From CBDCYS01 sp965224215 (GTDB lineage: Bacteria; Acidobacteriota; Terriglobia; Bryobacterales; UBA6623), in NCBI GenBank assembly GCA_965224215.1, contig CBDCYS010000067.1, positions 103,353 to 167,352 on the forward strand: a stretch of DNA of 64,000 bases, in the 5' to 3' direction. The translations under genes and the position numbers were made by a program. Within the stretch, counting starts at the first letter, position 1, and every line of letters begins with the position of its first letter. The notes beneath the pieces were generated by a model. The model ran no database searches, was not told the origin of the DNA, and saw only the letters and a list, made by a program, of their open reading frames with translations. Positions 1 to 8,690 of the stretch are shown here, in pieces.

Positions 1-104
1 TGCCGGAAGTGGCTTTGAACATTCAGCCGGACTACAGCGTCCACGCCAAGGAGTTGGACGTCAACCACGAAGACACGCGTCCGAAGATTCTCTTCTTTAA
101 CTAG
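1..104 (+). CDS. C-terminal end of an unidentified protein (cut by window edge)
   Basis: The first 104 bases hold an open frame that ends in TAG at 102-104. It encodes about 33 residues ending DTRPKILFFN. The gene starts before the window, so its length and domains cannot be seen. I do not recognise the family from this tail. It points toward the ABC exporter genes on the other strand, and about 190 bases of apparently non-coding DNA with short GTTGATCC repeats separate them. Confidence 0.5.
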   Translation, partial: PEVALNIQPDYSVHAKELDVNHEDTRPKILFFN

Positions 105-871
105 GTTTCCGTTGATCCGTTGATCCGCTCAGCCCACCTTCAGTCCTGAAACGTTGAGCAGCGTCGGCGTCTGGTCAACGGTTCGTAGATATGCGATTCA
201 CGGACGGCGACTTAGCCTTGAAAGCGTTCCCACGGGCCAACGGCCGGTCACCTTATCAGCAGATCAACTGCTCAACGGATCGACCGCTCAACGGCTTACC
301 CCCCGTGAATCGTGACCTTTCGGGCCATAAAGGTCCAGAACTTCGCACCGCTAGTCATCAAGACGCAGACCCACAAGGCTTGAATCGCGATCACTTCGGC
401 GATCTCCATGCCCTCCAGCTTTCCCAGATAGATTCGTAGCGGCGTATAGGCCATGTGCTGAAACGGCAGGTAGGACAGAACCGTCTGTGCCGCGGGGGGA
501 AACATTGTCATCGGCACCAGCAGTCCCGACAGCAGCTCCTGCACAAAGAATTTCGCTCGCAGCAATCCCAGTATCGACTTCATCCGCACGGCGCAACTGC
601 CGATGATGAAGTTCATTGCTCCTGTCAAGAAAACGCTGCCGGCCAGTGACACAAGGAACAGCAAAAAGTGCGCCGAGCTGGCGGCGGGCTGTATCGGGAA
701 AACGAGCGAAACAACGATGGCCGCCGGAACTGTTAGCAGGACGAGCCGAAAGCCCGCCTCGCCCAAGGCACGGCCCAGGTACATCGTCTGGATACTCACC
801 GGCTTCAGCATCGAAAGCGCGATCTTGCCTTCCAGTACATCGGCGGCCATGTTGTGGTCGATATTGTTGAA

Positions 872-1902
872 GGTGGGTATCCGGTTGACTCAGGTAGCCC
901 CAAGATGTAGTATGCCTGCAGATGGAAGATTACCCTCAGAACCTGACAGAGTTCGAGGCCCGTTTTAGCAGTGAGGAGGCCTGCCGGGAGTATCTGTTCC
1001 GGCTGCGCTGGCCGGACGGTTTCCGCTGTCCGGGTTGCGGTTGTGGAAAGTCGTGGCCTTTGCGAAAAGTGCTGCTGCAGTGCGCTGCGTGTGGGCGCCA
1101 AACCTCGGTGACCGCCGGGACCATCTTTCAGGACACGCGCAGCCCTTTGCCGTTGTGGTTTCGTGCGATGTGGTGGGTCACCACCCAAAAAACCGGAGCC
1201 AGCGCTTTGGGACTTCAAAGAGTGTTGGGGCTCAACAGGTACGAAACGGCTTGGACCTGGCTGCACAAAATGCGGCGCGCGATGGTGCGGCCGGGACGGG
1301 ATTTGCTGGCCGGGACGGTGGAAGTCGATGAAAGCTACTGGGGCGGGCTCGAAGAGGGCCTGCGGGGCCGAAACCTGCAAAACAAAGCATTGATCGCAGT
1401 AGCCGCTCAAGAGGATGGGCGGGGTATCGGCCGGATTCGCATGAAGAGAATCGAGGATGCCTCGGGCGAGAGCCTGTTGCCTTTCGTGGAGGAGTGCATC
1501 GAGCCGGGCAGCGTGGTGCATACCGACGGCTGGCCCGGTTACTCCGGGTTGAAAAAGGAAGGCTACGTCCATCAGGTCACAGTTGTCAGCAGGCAGGAGC
1601 AGTCCAAGTCGGAATTGATGCCCCGCGTCCACCGCGTGATGTCACTGCTCAAGCGCTGGCTGCTGGGCACCCATCAGGGCGCCGTGAGCCACAAACATCT
1701 GGACTACTACCTGGACGAGTTCACCTTCCGTTTCAACCGCCGCAACTCCAAAAGCCGCGGCAAACTCTTCTATCGGCTCGTCCAGCAGGCGGTAGCCGTG
1801 GATCCCGCGACTTACAAGATGATTGTTCACCCGGTTACAGAACCCAAGAAAATCCCCAAACCACAAGATATTGGGGCTACCTGAGTCAACCGGATACCCA
1901 TC
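872..1902 (+). mobile_element. IS1595-family insertion sequence A (1031 bp)
   Basis: The element is bounded by imperfect inverted repeats of about 36 bp that share the core GGGTATCCGGTTGACTCAGG followed by TAGCCCCAA. It is flanked by identical 8-bp direct repeats TTGTTGAA at 864-871 and 1903-1910, the duplication length typical of IS1595. It carries one transposase and sits inside the ABC-2 permease gene on the opposite strand. Its ends share the TAGCCCCAAGATGTAG-type core with the second IS1595 element at 6548-7596, but the transposases are clearly different. Confidence 0.93.
922..1884 (+). CDS. IS1595-family (ISXO2-like) transposase
   Basis: This 320-residue protein has the IS1595 layout. 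An N-terminal zinc ribbon carries two Cys pairs (CPGC near residue 35, CAAC near 58). An ISXO2-type DDE catalytic domain follows, with VEVDESYWGG near residue 138, an HTDGWPGY segment for the second Asp, and a late Glu-containing segment with LDEFTFRFNRR. The frame is intact and spans most of the 1031-bp element, so the copy may be active. The ATG at 922 lies about 50 bases inside the left inverted repeat. The protein is encoded opposite to the permease gene it disrupts. Confidence 0.93.
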   Translation: MEDYPQNLTEFEARFSSEEACREYLFRLRWPDGFRCPGCGCGKSWPLRKVLLQCAACGRQTSVTAGTIFQDTRSPLPLWFRAMWWVTTQKTGASALGLQRVLGLNRYETAWTWLHKMRRAMVRPGRDLLAGTVEVDESYWGGLEEGLRGRNLQNKALIAVAAQEDGRGIGRIRMKRIEDASGESLLPFVEECIEPGSVVHTDGWPGYSGLKKEGYVHQVTVVSRQEQSKSELMPRVHRVMSLLKRWLLGTHQGAVSHKHLDYYLDEFTFRFNRRNSKSRGKLFYRLVQQAVAVDPATYKMIVHPVTEPKKIPKPQDIGAT

Positions 1903-2208
1903 TTGTTGAAATAGACGGACCGGATCACCCAACCTACCGCGACGTAGGTGACCATCTCTTCGAAGGTGAAGCCTCGAGCAAAGTCCGCGTCAGTCGCGTA
2001 GAGCGCTTTCCAAATGAAGTAGTAGACGGTGACGTTGATGAGATAAGTCACGATCCCGGTGTAGTAGCGCAGCCGGAAGGCGAGAATGTTGACGAAGCCC
2101 AGCCTGGAATACTCCAGGTAGTTCTTCATCAGGCGGGGAAGAGCGGCGGTGGTCATTCTTTCTGGCAGTTCGGGCTTGTTGCTGCTTTCCGCGGGGTCGC
2201 GGTCCTTG

Positions 2209-3234
2209 TCAAGCTCGCGGCCTTTCGTACTCAGGAACCGTTCGGCCCGTATAGACACGCTTGACGATCGTTTCGATCGACTCTTCTTCAATGACGATAT
2301 CGCGCACATCCACGGCGGCGACAACTCGGCGTATGATCTCTCCCACGGTGTGCTCCTCCCGGTCGAAAAGCATCCGATACGTCAAGTCGTCGATTCGTTC
2401 AATTTCGACATTGGATAGAGAAAAAGCCTCGATGGCGCCCGCTTGTTGGCGGTCTTTGAGCTCGAAGCGGATCTGGTTCTGCCGCCAGAGCATTCTCTTG
2501 AGCTCCTCGAGCGGCCCGTCGAAGAGAATGCGTCCCTGATCGATGATCATCAGTCGCCCGCAGAGCTCCTGAATGTCGGAGAGGTCGTGCGTCGTCAGCA
2601 AGACAGTCGTACCGAAATCGTGATTCACTTCTTTGAGAAACGCCCGGATGCTCTCCTTCGCCAATAAATCCAGTCCGATCGTGGGCTCATCGAGAAACAG
2701 TAGAGGCGGGTTGTGGAGCAGCGCGGCGGCCATATCGCAGCGCATGCGCTCGCCAAGGCTCAACTTTCGAACGGGCTTGTGCAGGTAGCGGTTGATCTCG
2801 AGTATTTCGTCAAAGCGGGCCATGCGAGCCTTGTAGTCGGCGTCGCTGACTTCGTAGATCTGCTTCAGCAGGCGGAAGGACTCGACGACAGCTATATCCC
2901 ACCAAAGCTGCGTGCGTTGTCCGAAGACGGCTCCAATCGAGCGCGCATAGGCCATGCGATCGCGGTAGGGGACGAAACCATTGGAGACCACGGAACCGCC
3001 CGAGGGGACGAGAATTCCGCTCAACATTTTAACCGACGTCGACTTACCCGCACCGTTGGGCCCGATGTAGCCCACCATTTCACCAGGCTCGAGCTTGAAG
3101 GAAACAGAATCGACTGCCCGCAGCGTAATGTATTCGCGGGAGAAAAGGTCGCGGACCGCGCCCCAAAATCCTTCTTTGCGCTTGAACGTGCGGAATTCTT
3201 TGACGAGGTCGACCGCTTCTAAGCGACCTAACAT
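2209..3234 (-). CDS. ABC transporter ATP-binding protein (exporter type)
   Basis: This is the ATPase of an ABC-2 type exporter. The sequence shows a Walker A (GPNGAGKST), a signature motif LSLGERMRCDM, a Walker B (LLFLDEPTIGLD) and an H-loop (LLTTHDLSD). The C-terminal third resembles the regulatory tail of daunorubicin-type ATPases. I place the start at the ATG at 3234 (MLGRLEAVDL); the open frame continues upstream to 3336, but that extension is Arg/Pro-rich and unlike the family. It is followed on the same strand by the ABC-2 permease, which is broken by an IS, so this ATPase is probably orphaned here. The substrate cannot be inferred. Confidence 0.92.
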   Translation of the reverse strand: MLGRLEAVDLVKEFRTFKRKEGFWGAVRDLFSREYITLRAVDSVSFKLEPGEMVGYIGPNGAGKSTSVKMLSGILVPSGGSVVSNGFVPYRDRMAYARSIGAVFGQRTQLWWDIAVVESFRLLKQIYEVSDADYKARMARFDEILEINRYLHKPVRKLSLGERMRCDMAAALLHNPPLLFLDEPTIGLDLLAKESIRAFLKEVNHDFGTTVLLTTHDLSDIQELCGRLMIIDQGRILFDGPLEELKRMLWRQNQIRFELKDRQQAGAIEAFSLSNVEIERIDDLTYRMLFDREEHTVGEIIRRVVAAVDVRDIVIEEESIETIVKRVYTGRTVPEYERPRA

Positions 3235-3363
3235 GAACGGCCACCATTCTATCACGGGGAGGGAAAAGCGAATTGGTCTCCGGCGGGATCTCCTTACCGC
3301 GGGGCTTGAAGAGACCAGAGGTCTTCGGCTGGCCAAGCCTTGTGTCTCCGTTCGTGCCCCGGA

Positions 3364-3927
3364 TCAGTCGAAGATGTCCGCCGCGGTGAATTTCAAACCC
3401 AAATCGGCGAGTTCAAAACAGCGAACAGCCGTCAAGCCGTTTTCACTGTAAACCGAGAGCTGCCGCTGCCACGGGTCGGCGAGCCAGATGTGGGCGACGT
3501 TCCAGGACCGATAATCTTCGAACTTCTGAACAATCTCCGTGTGGCGATCCTCCCGCGAAACGATATCAACCACAATCAGCGGCGGGCGGGAAGGCACAAG
3601 TTCGACTGGTTTTTCTCGAAACACGGCGAAGTCGGGGATTCGAACACATGCCGGCGATATGCGCATCCGAAGTTCGGTCATCAGTTGAAGGTTGCGGTCA
3701 CGGCTCAACGGCGTGAAGACTTGCACTAGGCGGACTTGCACCGCACTGTGAGGGGTCTCTGGCATGCTTCGTTCGACGATATGACCGTCGACATATTCCG
3801 CGTCCGGTTCATAGGCCTTTCTCAAGTATTCTTCGATTGAGATGAGAGTCTGAGTCGCCACTGAATTCAGCCTAGCAGGGGATGATTGCTCCAGCCCGCC
3901 TTTCTCAGCGTGTTCTTCGGCCGTCAC
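3364..3927 (-). CDS. Uma2-family protein (DUF820, PD-(D/E)XK-like fold)
   Basis: This 187-residue protein has the Uma2/DUF820 pattern: an N-terminal ISIEEYLRKAYEPDAEYVDG segment, then RIPDFAVF, LIVVDIVSRED and a C-terminal IWLADPWQRQLSVY segment. Family members share the restriction-endonuclease core, with acidic residues in the PDxxV and E/D-x-x positions. Biological roles are largely unknown. The first 20 residues look poorly conserved, so a downstream GTG near 3861 (VATQTLISIEEYL) may be the true start. Two more Uma2 genes occur at 35337-35906 and 38940-39440. It lies between the ABC exporter and the sodium symporter, with no obvious functional link. Confidence 0.85.
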   Translation of the reverse strand: MTAEEHAEKGGLEQSSPARLNSVATQTLISIEEYLRKAYEPDAEYVDGHIVERSMPETPHSAVQVRLVQVFTPLSRDRNLQLMTELRMRISPACVRIPDFAVFREKPVELVPSRPPLIVVDIVSREDRHTEIVQKFEDYRSWNVAHIWLADPWQRQLSVYSENGLTAVRCFELADLGLKFTAADIFD

Positions 3928-3978
3928 GTTGCAAGCAAAGCGGGCTAGAGCCGCCGGGTTACACTATTACCCATCCCC

Positions 3979-5526
3979 ATGAGTCAACCAGAGCGCTTCG
4001 GGTCGCGGATGGGCATGATGCTGGCCATGCTAGGCATGGCGGTCGGCACCGGCAATATTTGGCGATTCCCCCGGATAGCCGCCAAGAACGGCGGAGGCGA
4101 GTTCTTGGTCGCCTGGGTCGTCTTTCTTCTTCTTTGGTCAATCCCCTTGATCTTGCTCGAGTTCGGGCTGGGGCGGAAAACGCGCTCGGGTCCTATCAAG
4201 GCGTTCATGGAGATGATGGGGCCTCGCTGGGCCTGGATGGGCGCGTTCATTGTCTGGATTGCGACCGCCATCATGTTCTACTACTCCGTCGTGGCCGGCT
4301 GGACGCTGCGCTATATGTTCGCCTCATTGACAGGGGAGCTGCGCGGAGAGTCACCGGGCGCCTTTTGGCTGGAGTTTACAGGGTCTGCTTGGCCGGTGGT
4401 CACCCATGGCGTGATGATTGGGTTCGCTGTGCTTGTGGTCGCCCGAGGCGTCAAGGCGATCGAGAAGGTCGGCATGGTTTTGATGCCGAGCCTCATCGTT
4501 CTGGTGCTGATCCTCACGGGCCGCGCGCTGATGCTTCCCGGTGCGTCGGATGGACTTTCCTATCTATTCACGGTCGATGTCTCCCGCCTCGCCGATGCCA
4601 GAATCTGGATCGAAGCGCTGGTGCAGAATGCCTGGGACACCGGTGCCGGCTGGGGATTGGTCCTCTGCTACGCCGCTTACCTGCGAGAGCGCGAGGACAC
4701 CGCTCTCAATGCCTTCCTCCTGCCGGCGGCGAACAACTGCATTTCGCTGCTGGCCGGCATCATGGTATTTTGCACCGTATTCTCGGTTGTTCCGCAGTTG
4801 ATGGAGACAGCCGCCGAAAACCCCGCCGTGCTGCAAGGCCTCGGCGGCTTGCAGGAGGCCGTCGCCTCGAATCGGCCCTTCTCGGCGGACCTGCTCCAGG
4901 AGACGATATTCGCTGAAGGCAATACCGGCATCACTTTCATCTGGATGCCCCAATTGTTCCAGACCATGGCGTTCGGCTCTTTCTTCATGGTGCTTTTTTT
5001 CACCGCGCTGAGCTTCGCCGCCTTCACGAGCCTGATCGCCATGGTCGAGGTCGCCACGCGGGCGCTGGTGGACGCCGGCATCGGGCGAGCCCGCGCCATC
5101 AAGATTGTGGGTGTCGCCGGTTTCTTGCTGGGGGTGCCGTCCGCGCTTTGGATGAACGTTCTCGACAACCAGGATTGGGTATGGGGAGTGGCGCTTGTAC
5201 TCTCCGGTCTGTTTTTCGCTATCTCGGTCATGGTCCACGGCATCACGAAGTTTCGCGAGAAGCACCTGAATCACGCTGACTCCGACATCACGATCGGCCG
5301 TTGGTGGGACTGGGTGATCGGACTCCTCGTACCGGCCCAAGCTGTGATCCTGCTGGGCTGGTTCCTCTACCAGTCATGGCGCGACAGCCCGGCGGACTGG
5401 TTCATGCCGTTTGATCCGGAAAACGTTTTCAACGTGGGTACGGTGCTATTTCAGTTCGCGGTGGTGCTGGTAGTTCTGATCTTCGCCAACAAGACCATCG
5501 TAGCCAGCGTCAGGTCCGGCAAGTAG
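3979..5526 (+). CDS. Neurotransmitter:sodium symporter (SNF/NSS) family transporter
   Basis: The 515-residue protein begins with the NSS hallmark segment: RMGMMLAMLGMAVGTGNIWRFP corresponds to the unwound first helix that binds sodium and substrate in LeuT. About twelve hydrophobic segments follow, including a long C-terminal pair ending near residue 510. Bacterial NSS proteins import amino acids using the sodium gradient. The exact substrate cannot be read from sequence. The gene is intact with an ATG start and stands alone between the Uma2 gene and the decayed quinoprotein gene. Confidence 0.93.
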   Translation: MSQPERFGSRMGMMLAMLGMAVGTGNIWRFPRIAAKNGGGEFLVAWVVFLLLWSIPLILLEFGLGRKTRSGPIKAFMEMMGPRWAWMGAFIVWIATAIMFYYSVVAGWTLRYMFASLTGELRGESPGAFWLEFTGSAWPVVTHGVMIGFAVLVVARGVKAIEKVGMVLMPSLIVLVLILTGRALMLPGASDGLSYLFTVDVSRLADARIWIEALVQNAWDTGAGWGLVLCYAAYLREREDTALNAFLLPAANNCISLLAGIMVFCTVFSVVPQLMETAAENPAVLQGLGGLQEAVASNRPFSADLLQETIFAEGNTGITFIWMPQLFQTMAFGSFFMVLFFTALSFAAFTSLIAMVEVATRALVDAGIGRARAIKIVGVAGFLLGVPSALWMNVLDNQDWVWGVALVLSGLFFAISVMVHGITKFREKHLNHADSDITIGRWWDWVIGLLVPAQAVILLGWFLYQSWRDSPADWFMPFDPENVFNVGTVLFQFAVVLVVLIFANKTIVASVRSGK

Positions 5527-6547
5527 CGATCTGAACGGCCCAACTAGAGGCGTGTACACACGTGGGCCCGCCGGCTGCAGTTTCTGCGGTAGCAGTTGGA
5601 TCAATGGCGCGGCTCCTCCGTGCCCACCGCGGGTTTACATCCTCAGTTAGCGATGCGTTCTCCAAGTGGTCCCATTGGACCTGGCCTTTCTGCCTAGAAT
5701 AGGTTGGTTCGCCCTCCGGATCACCGGATGCGAGGGAGCAGCGTTGAGATTCACCTTTTGCCTCGGCTTAGCACTACTCACGCTCGGCCAGCCGGCGGAG
5801 ATCGCCGCACAAGGGGCCGGAGCGAACTGGCCGACCTACGGCGGAGACTACAGTGCGTGGCGTTACAGCCGCCTGGAGCAAATCAACGCCGACAACGTCA
5901 AGCAAATGGTCCCGGTATGGGCTTTTCAGACCGGCGACTATGAGAGCGGGCTGCAGTCCACCCCAATCGTTGTTGACGGGGTGATGTACGTTTCCACGGG
6001 AACGAACCTCATCTACGCGCTCGACGCGGCGTCGGGAGAAATCATTTGGCAGTACGAATATGACAAGCAACACCCGATCTCGGCCGCCTACTTCAGACAA
6101 AACCGAGGCGTCGCGGTCGGTCACGGGCTGGTTTTCATCGGGACCGTGGACAACAGCGTTCTCGCGGTCGATCAGAAGACCGGCCGTGAGGTTTGGCGCG
6201 TTAGGGTGCAGGATCCGGCGCAGTGCGGTTGTAATATCAGCGCGGCCCCGCTGCTGGTTAAGGATCTCGTCGTTGTCGGCGGCACCGGCGGGGACTTCGC
6301 GCACCGCGGCAGCCTGACCGCGTTCCATGCCAAGACCGGACGCTTCGCCTGGCGCTTCTACATCACTCCCGCTCCGGGAGAGCCCGGCAATGAAACCTGG
6401 GCCGGAGATTCATGGAGATTCGGCGGGGGCTCCCCCTGGATGACGGGTTCCTACGATCCCGATCTCGACCTGATCTTCTGGGGAACAGGCAACGCGGCGC
6501 CGGACCTCGACGGGGCGGCACGAGAAGGAGACAACCTCTACACGGCT

Positions 6548-7596
6548 CCTGCTTATACGGTTGTTTCAGCAAGCCCCAAGATGTTGGGGTGGAGGTCATC
6601 GCGTCTTGTCCAGGTCACGCGCGCGGCGGATGTGGGCGTAAGGCGTAGGAGCGTGTTGAGTTCCGAGACCGAGGAGGGTTTGGAAGGCTGCTATTGGGGT
6701 CTTGCGGCGGTTGTGTCGAAACACGAACTCATCGAGGTAAACCTGAAGCTGAGCGCGGCTCACGCCGTGGTACGTTCCGGTCAGCCATTGCTGCAGGTTG
6801 CCAATGGCACGATCCGCCAGCGGCACCACCGACTTGGCGCCTTTCCGCAAGTCAGTCTGGTGAGGTTGCGGACGAGAGACGTGTTTGTAGCCGGCCTCTT
6901 CGAGGGCGGTAAAGGTCTTCAGACCGTCTGTGTAGATGGTCGAGCCGGGAACAACGTTCTGGGCAAGAAACCTGTCGATCGTCACCTTCTTGAAGTCTGG
7001 AATAACGGACATGCGAACGCGCCCGGAGCGCTTCCCGCGTTTCTCAACAGCGACCATCACAAGGGCCGCACGGCGCCCCTTCAGTTGCCGGCTGCCTCGC
7101 AAACCTGCTTGCGGGCCGCCAATCCAGGTGTCATCGACCTCTACTTCTCCGTGCAAGGGCTCGCGAGCTGCGTTCACCATGGCCCGTCGCAGTTTGTGCA
7201 ACATCATCCAGGCGGTTTCGTAGCGCGACAGGCCGAGCTGACGCTGCAGTAGCAGCGCCGACACACCTCGTTTATCAGTTGTCATCAGGTACGCAGCCCA
7301 AAACCAAACCGTCAGCGGGGTCTTCGTATTGTGGAGCACCGTTCCCGACGTCAACGAGACCTGGTGTCGACACGCCGCGCACTGCCACCGTAGTTTCTGC
7401 TCGAGAATGTAGGCCTGCCGATGCCCACACTGAGGACAAAGGAACCCGTCGGGCCAACGACAAGCAGCCAGGTACTTCTGGCAAGCCTCCTCGGTCGCGA
7501 ACTCCACCTGAAACTGACGCAGACTCTTCGCAAACGGCGGCCGGGCCACGCCCTACCCTACATCTTGGGGCTTGCTGAAACAACCGTATAAGCAAG
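6548..7596 (-). mobile_element. IS1595-family insertion sequence B (1049 bp)
   Basis: The two ends are inverted repeats beginning C(C/T)TGCTTATACGG and continuing through TTGTTTCAGCAAGCCCCAAG. Identical 8-bp direct repeats ACACGGCT flank it at 6540-6547 and 7597-7604. It carries one intact transposase on the minus strand and interrupts the quinoprotein gene. The ends resemble those of element A, but internal sequence and transposase differ, so it is a separate element of the same family. Confidence 0.93.
6596..7549 (-). CDS. IS1595-family (ISXO2-like) transposase
   Basis: This 317-residue transposase has an N-terminal zinc ribbon (CPQC and CAAC pairs), a helical DNA-binding stretch with the QLGLSRYETAWMMLHKLRRAM signature, and a DDE domain starting at VEVDDTWIGG. 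An IYTDGL segment and a C-terminal YLDEFVFRHNRRK follow. It is clearly related to the transposase at 922-1884 but much diverged. The start is a GTG at 7549. The frame is uninterrupted, so the copy could be active. Confidence 0.92.
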   Translation of the reverse strand: MARPPFAKSLRQFQVEFATEEACQKYLAACRWPDGFLCPQCGHRQAYILEQKLRWQCAACRHQVSLTSGTVLHNTKTPLTVWFWAAYLMTTDKRGVSALLLQRQLGLSRYETAWMMLHKLRRAMVNAAREPLHGEVEVDDTWIGGPQAGLRGSRQLKGRRAALVMVAVEKRGKRSGRVRMSVIPDFKKVTIDRFLAQNVVPGSTIYTDGLKTFTALEEAGYKHVSRPQPHQTDLRKGAKSVVPLADRAIGNLQQWLTGTYHGVSRAQLQVYLDEFVFRHNRRKTPIAAFQTLLGLGTQHAPTPYAHIRRARDLDKTR

Positions 7597-8690
7597 ACAC
7601 GGCTAGCATCATAGCCCTTGAGCCGGACACCGGAAAGCTTCGCTAGTACTACCAAGAGGTGCCCCATGAGACTTGGGACTACGACTCGGCGTACGAGGTC
7701 ATTCTGGCGGACTTGCCTGTTCGAGGGAAGATGCGCAAGCTGCTGCTGCATCCAAACAAAACAGGCTATGTCTGGGTGCTCGACCGCACGAATGGAGAGT
7801 TCATAGGCGTATGGCGCATGGTCGAAGACATCAATTGGGTAAGTGGCATCACCGAAGACGGCAAGCTCGTCGGCCGCAAGGAGCTCGTCGTAGGCCAGGA
7901 GAACACCGTTTGTCCAGGCATCAGCGGGGCGAAAAGCTGGAACCAGGCGGCCTTCTCTCCGCAAACGGGCCTTGTCTACATGCCCCTGTTACGGTTTTGC
8001 CGCAAAATGTACGTTCGCCCGCAGGAGCCTCGAGAGGGGAGGCCCTACTCGGGAGGATTCTGGCAAATCGTCCGCGCGCCGGCGGGTCTAGAGCACCCCT
8101 CCGGCGTCGCAGCCTTCGACCCCATCAGCGGCGAAAAGAAATGGGAGTACAGCTACAAATACATTATTCGTTCGTCGATCTTGGCGACCGAGGGCGGTTT
8201 GGTTTTCGCCGGTGACGGCGAGGGCGAGTTCTTTGCTTTGGATGCGGAAACCGGCGAAAAGCTTTGGGCCTTCAAGACGGGCTCGGGCCATCGCGGCTCG
8301 TCGGTTTCCTACGAAGTCGACGGGCGCCAATACGTCGCGACGCCCAGCGGTTGGGGATCGATGGGCGGCGGAGCCCGGTCTTTCTTCCCTGAGTTGGCGC
8401 GGACCGGGGGCGCCCTGTTCGTTTTCGCTCTTCCCGAGGGGGAAAGGCAATGAACTGTCCTCTGAGCCAGCCCTCTCGATTGCTGCTAGCAAGCCTGCTG
8501 ATCATGCTGTCCCAGACGCCGCTGCCGGCTCAGGGAATCCGAAGGGTCGGCGCCCAAGTCTACGCCAAGAATTGCGCCAACCATTACTGCCATGGCGCGC
8601 GAGGCGCCACCGGAGCCGCTCCGGCCGTCGCCGGAAAGGCACTCTCACAGGAGCAAGTCAACCAGGTCGTTCGAGAAGGCATTCCTAACA

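Larger units (their letters stand above)
296..2156 (-). pseudogene. ABC-2 type permease, split by IS1595-family insertion
   Basis: The gene reads from an ATG at 2156 (MTTAALPRLMKNY...) to 1903, is broken by the IS at 872-1902, and resumes at 870 to the stop at 296. Removing the IS and one copy of the 8-bp duplication TTGTTGAA restores one frame through SVYFNNIDHNMAADVLEG, so the insertion is the only visible lesion. The joined protein of about 275 residues has several hydrophobic segments and resembles the ABC-2 permeases (DUF990-like) that pair with a daunorubicin-type ATPase. It follows the ATPase gene by about 50 bases on the same strand, as expected for an exporter operon. Such systems often have two permeases; only this broken one is visible. 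The N-terminal half could still be expressed, but a working transporter is unlikely. Confidence 0.85.
5744..8453 (+). pseudogene. PQQ-dependent dehydrogenase (quinoprotein), split by IS1595 element and carrying a nonsense codon
   Basis: The N-terminal part (to about 6547) begins with a signal-peptide-like segment. A TTG at 5744 preceded by GAGGGAG is a likely start, and a GTG at 5666 is also in frame. WPTYGGDYSAWRYSRLEQIN and repeated propeller strands such as VYALDAASGEIIW-type motifs are typical of quinoprotein alcohol dehydrogenases. The IS at 6548-7596, flanked by ACACGGCT repeats, interrupts it at DNLYTA. Joining across the IS gives DNLYTASIIALEPDTGKLR followed by TAG (7644-7646) and then YYQEVPHETWDYD. 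Relatives usually have Trp at the TAG position, so this is a second lesion. The C-terminal part runs to 8453 and overlaps the cytochrome gene start. No product of full length is expected. Confidence 0.9.

Noticed and set aside
3882..4916. 344-residue plus-strand frame
   Set aside because: It overlaps the sodium symporter in another frame and lacks protein-like features.
4564..5340. 258-residue minus-strand frame
   Set aside because: It is antisense to the sodium symporter, rich in His, Arg and Asp, with no domain.
5666..7252. Continuous frame from the quinoprotein into IS1595 element B
   Set aside because: The part after 6547 is antisense to the IS transposase; the fusion is accidental.
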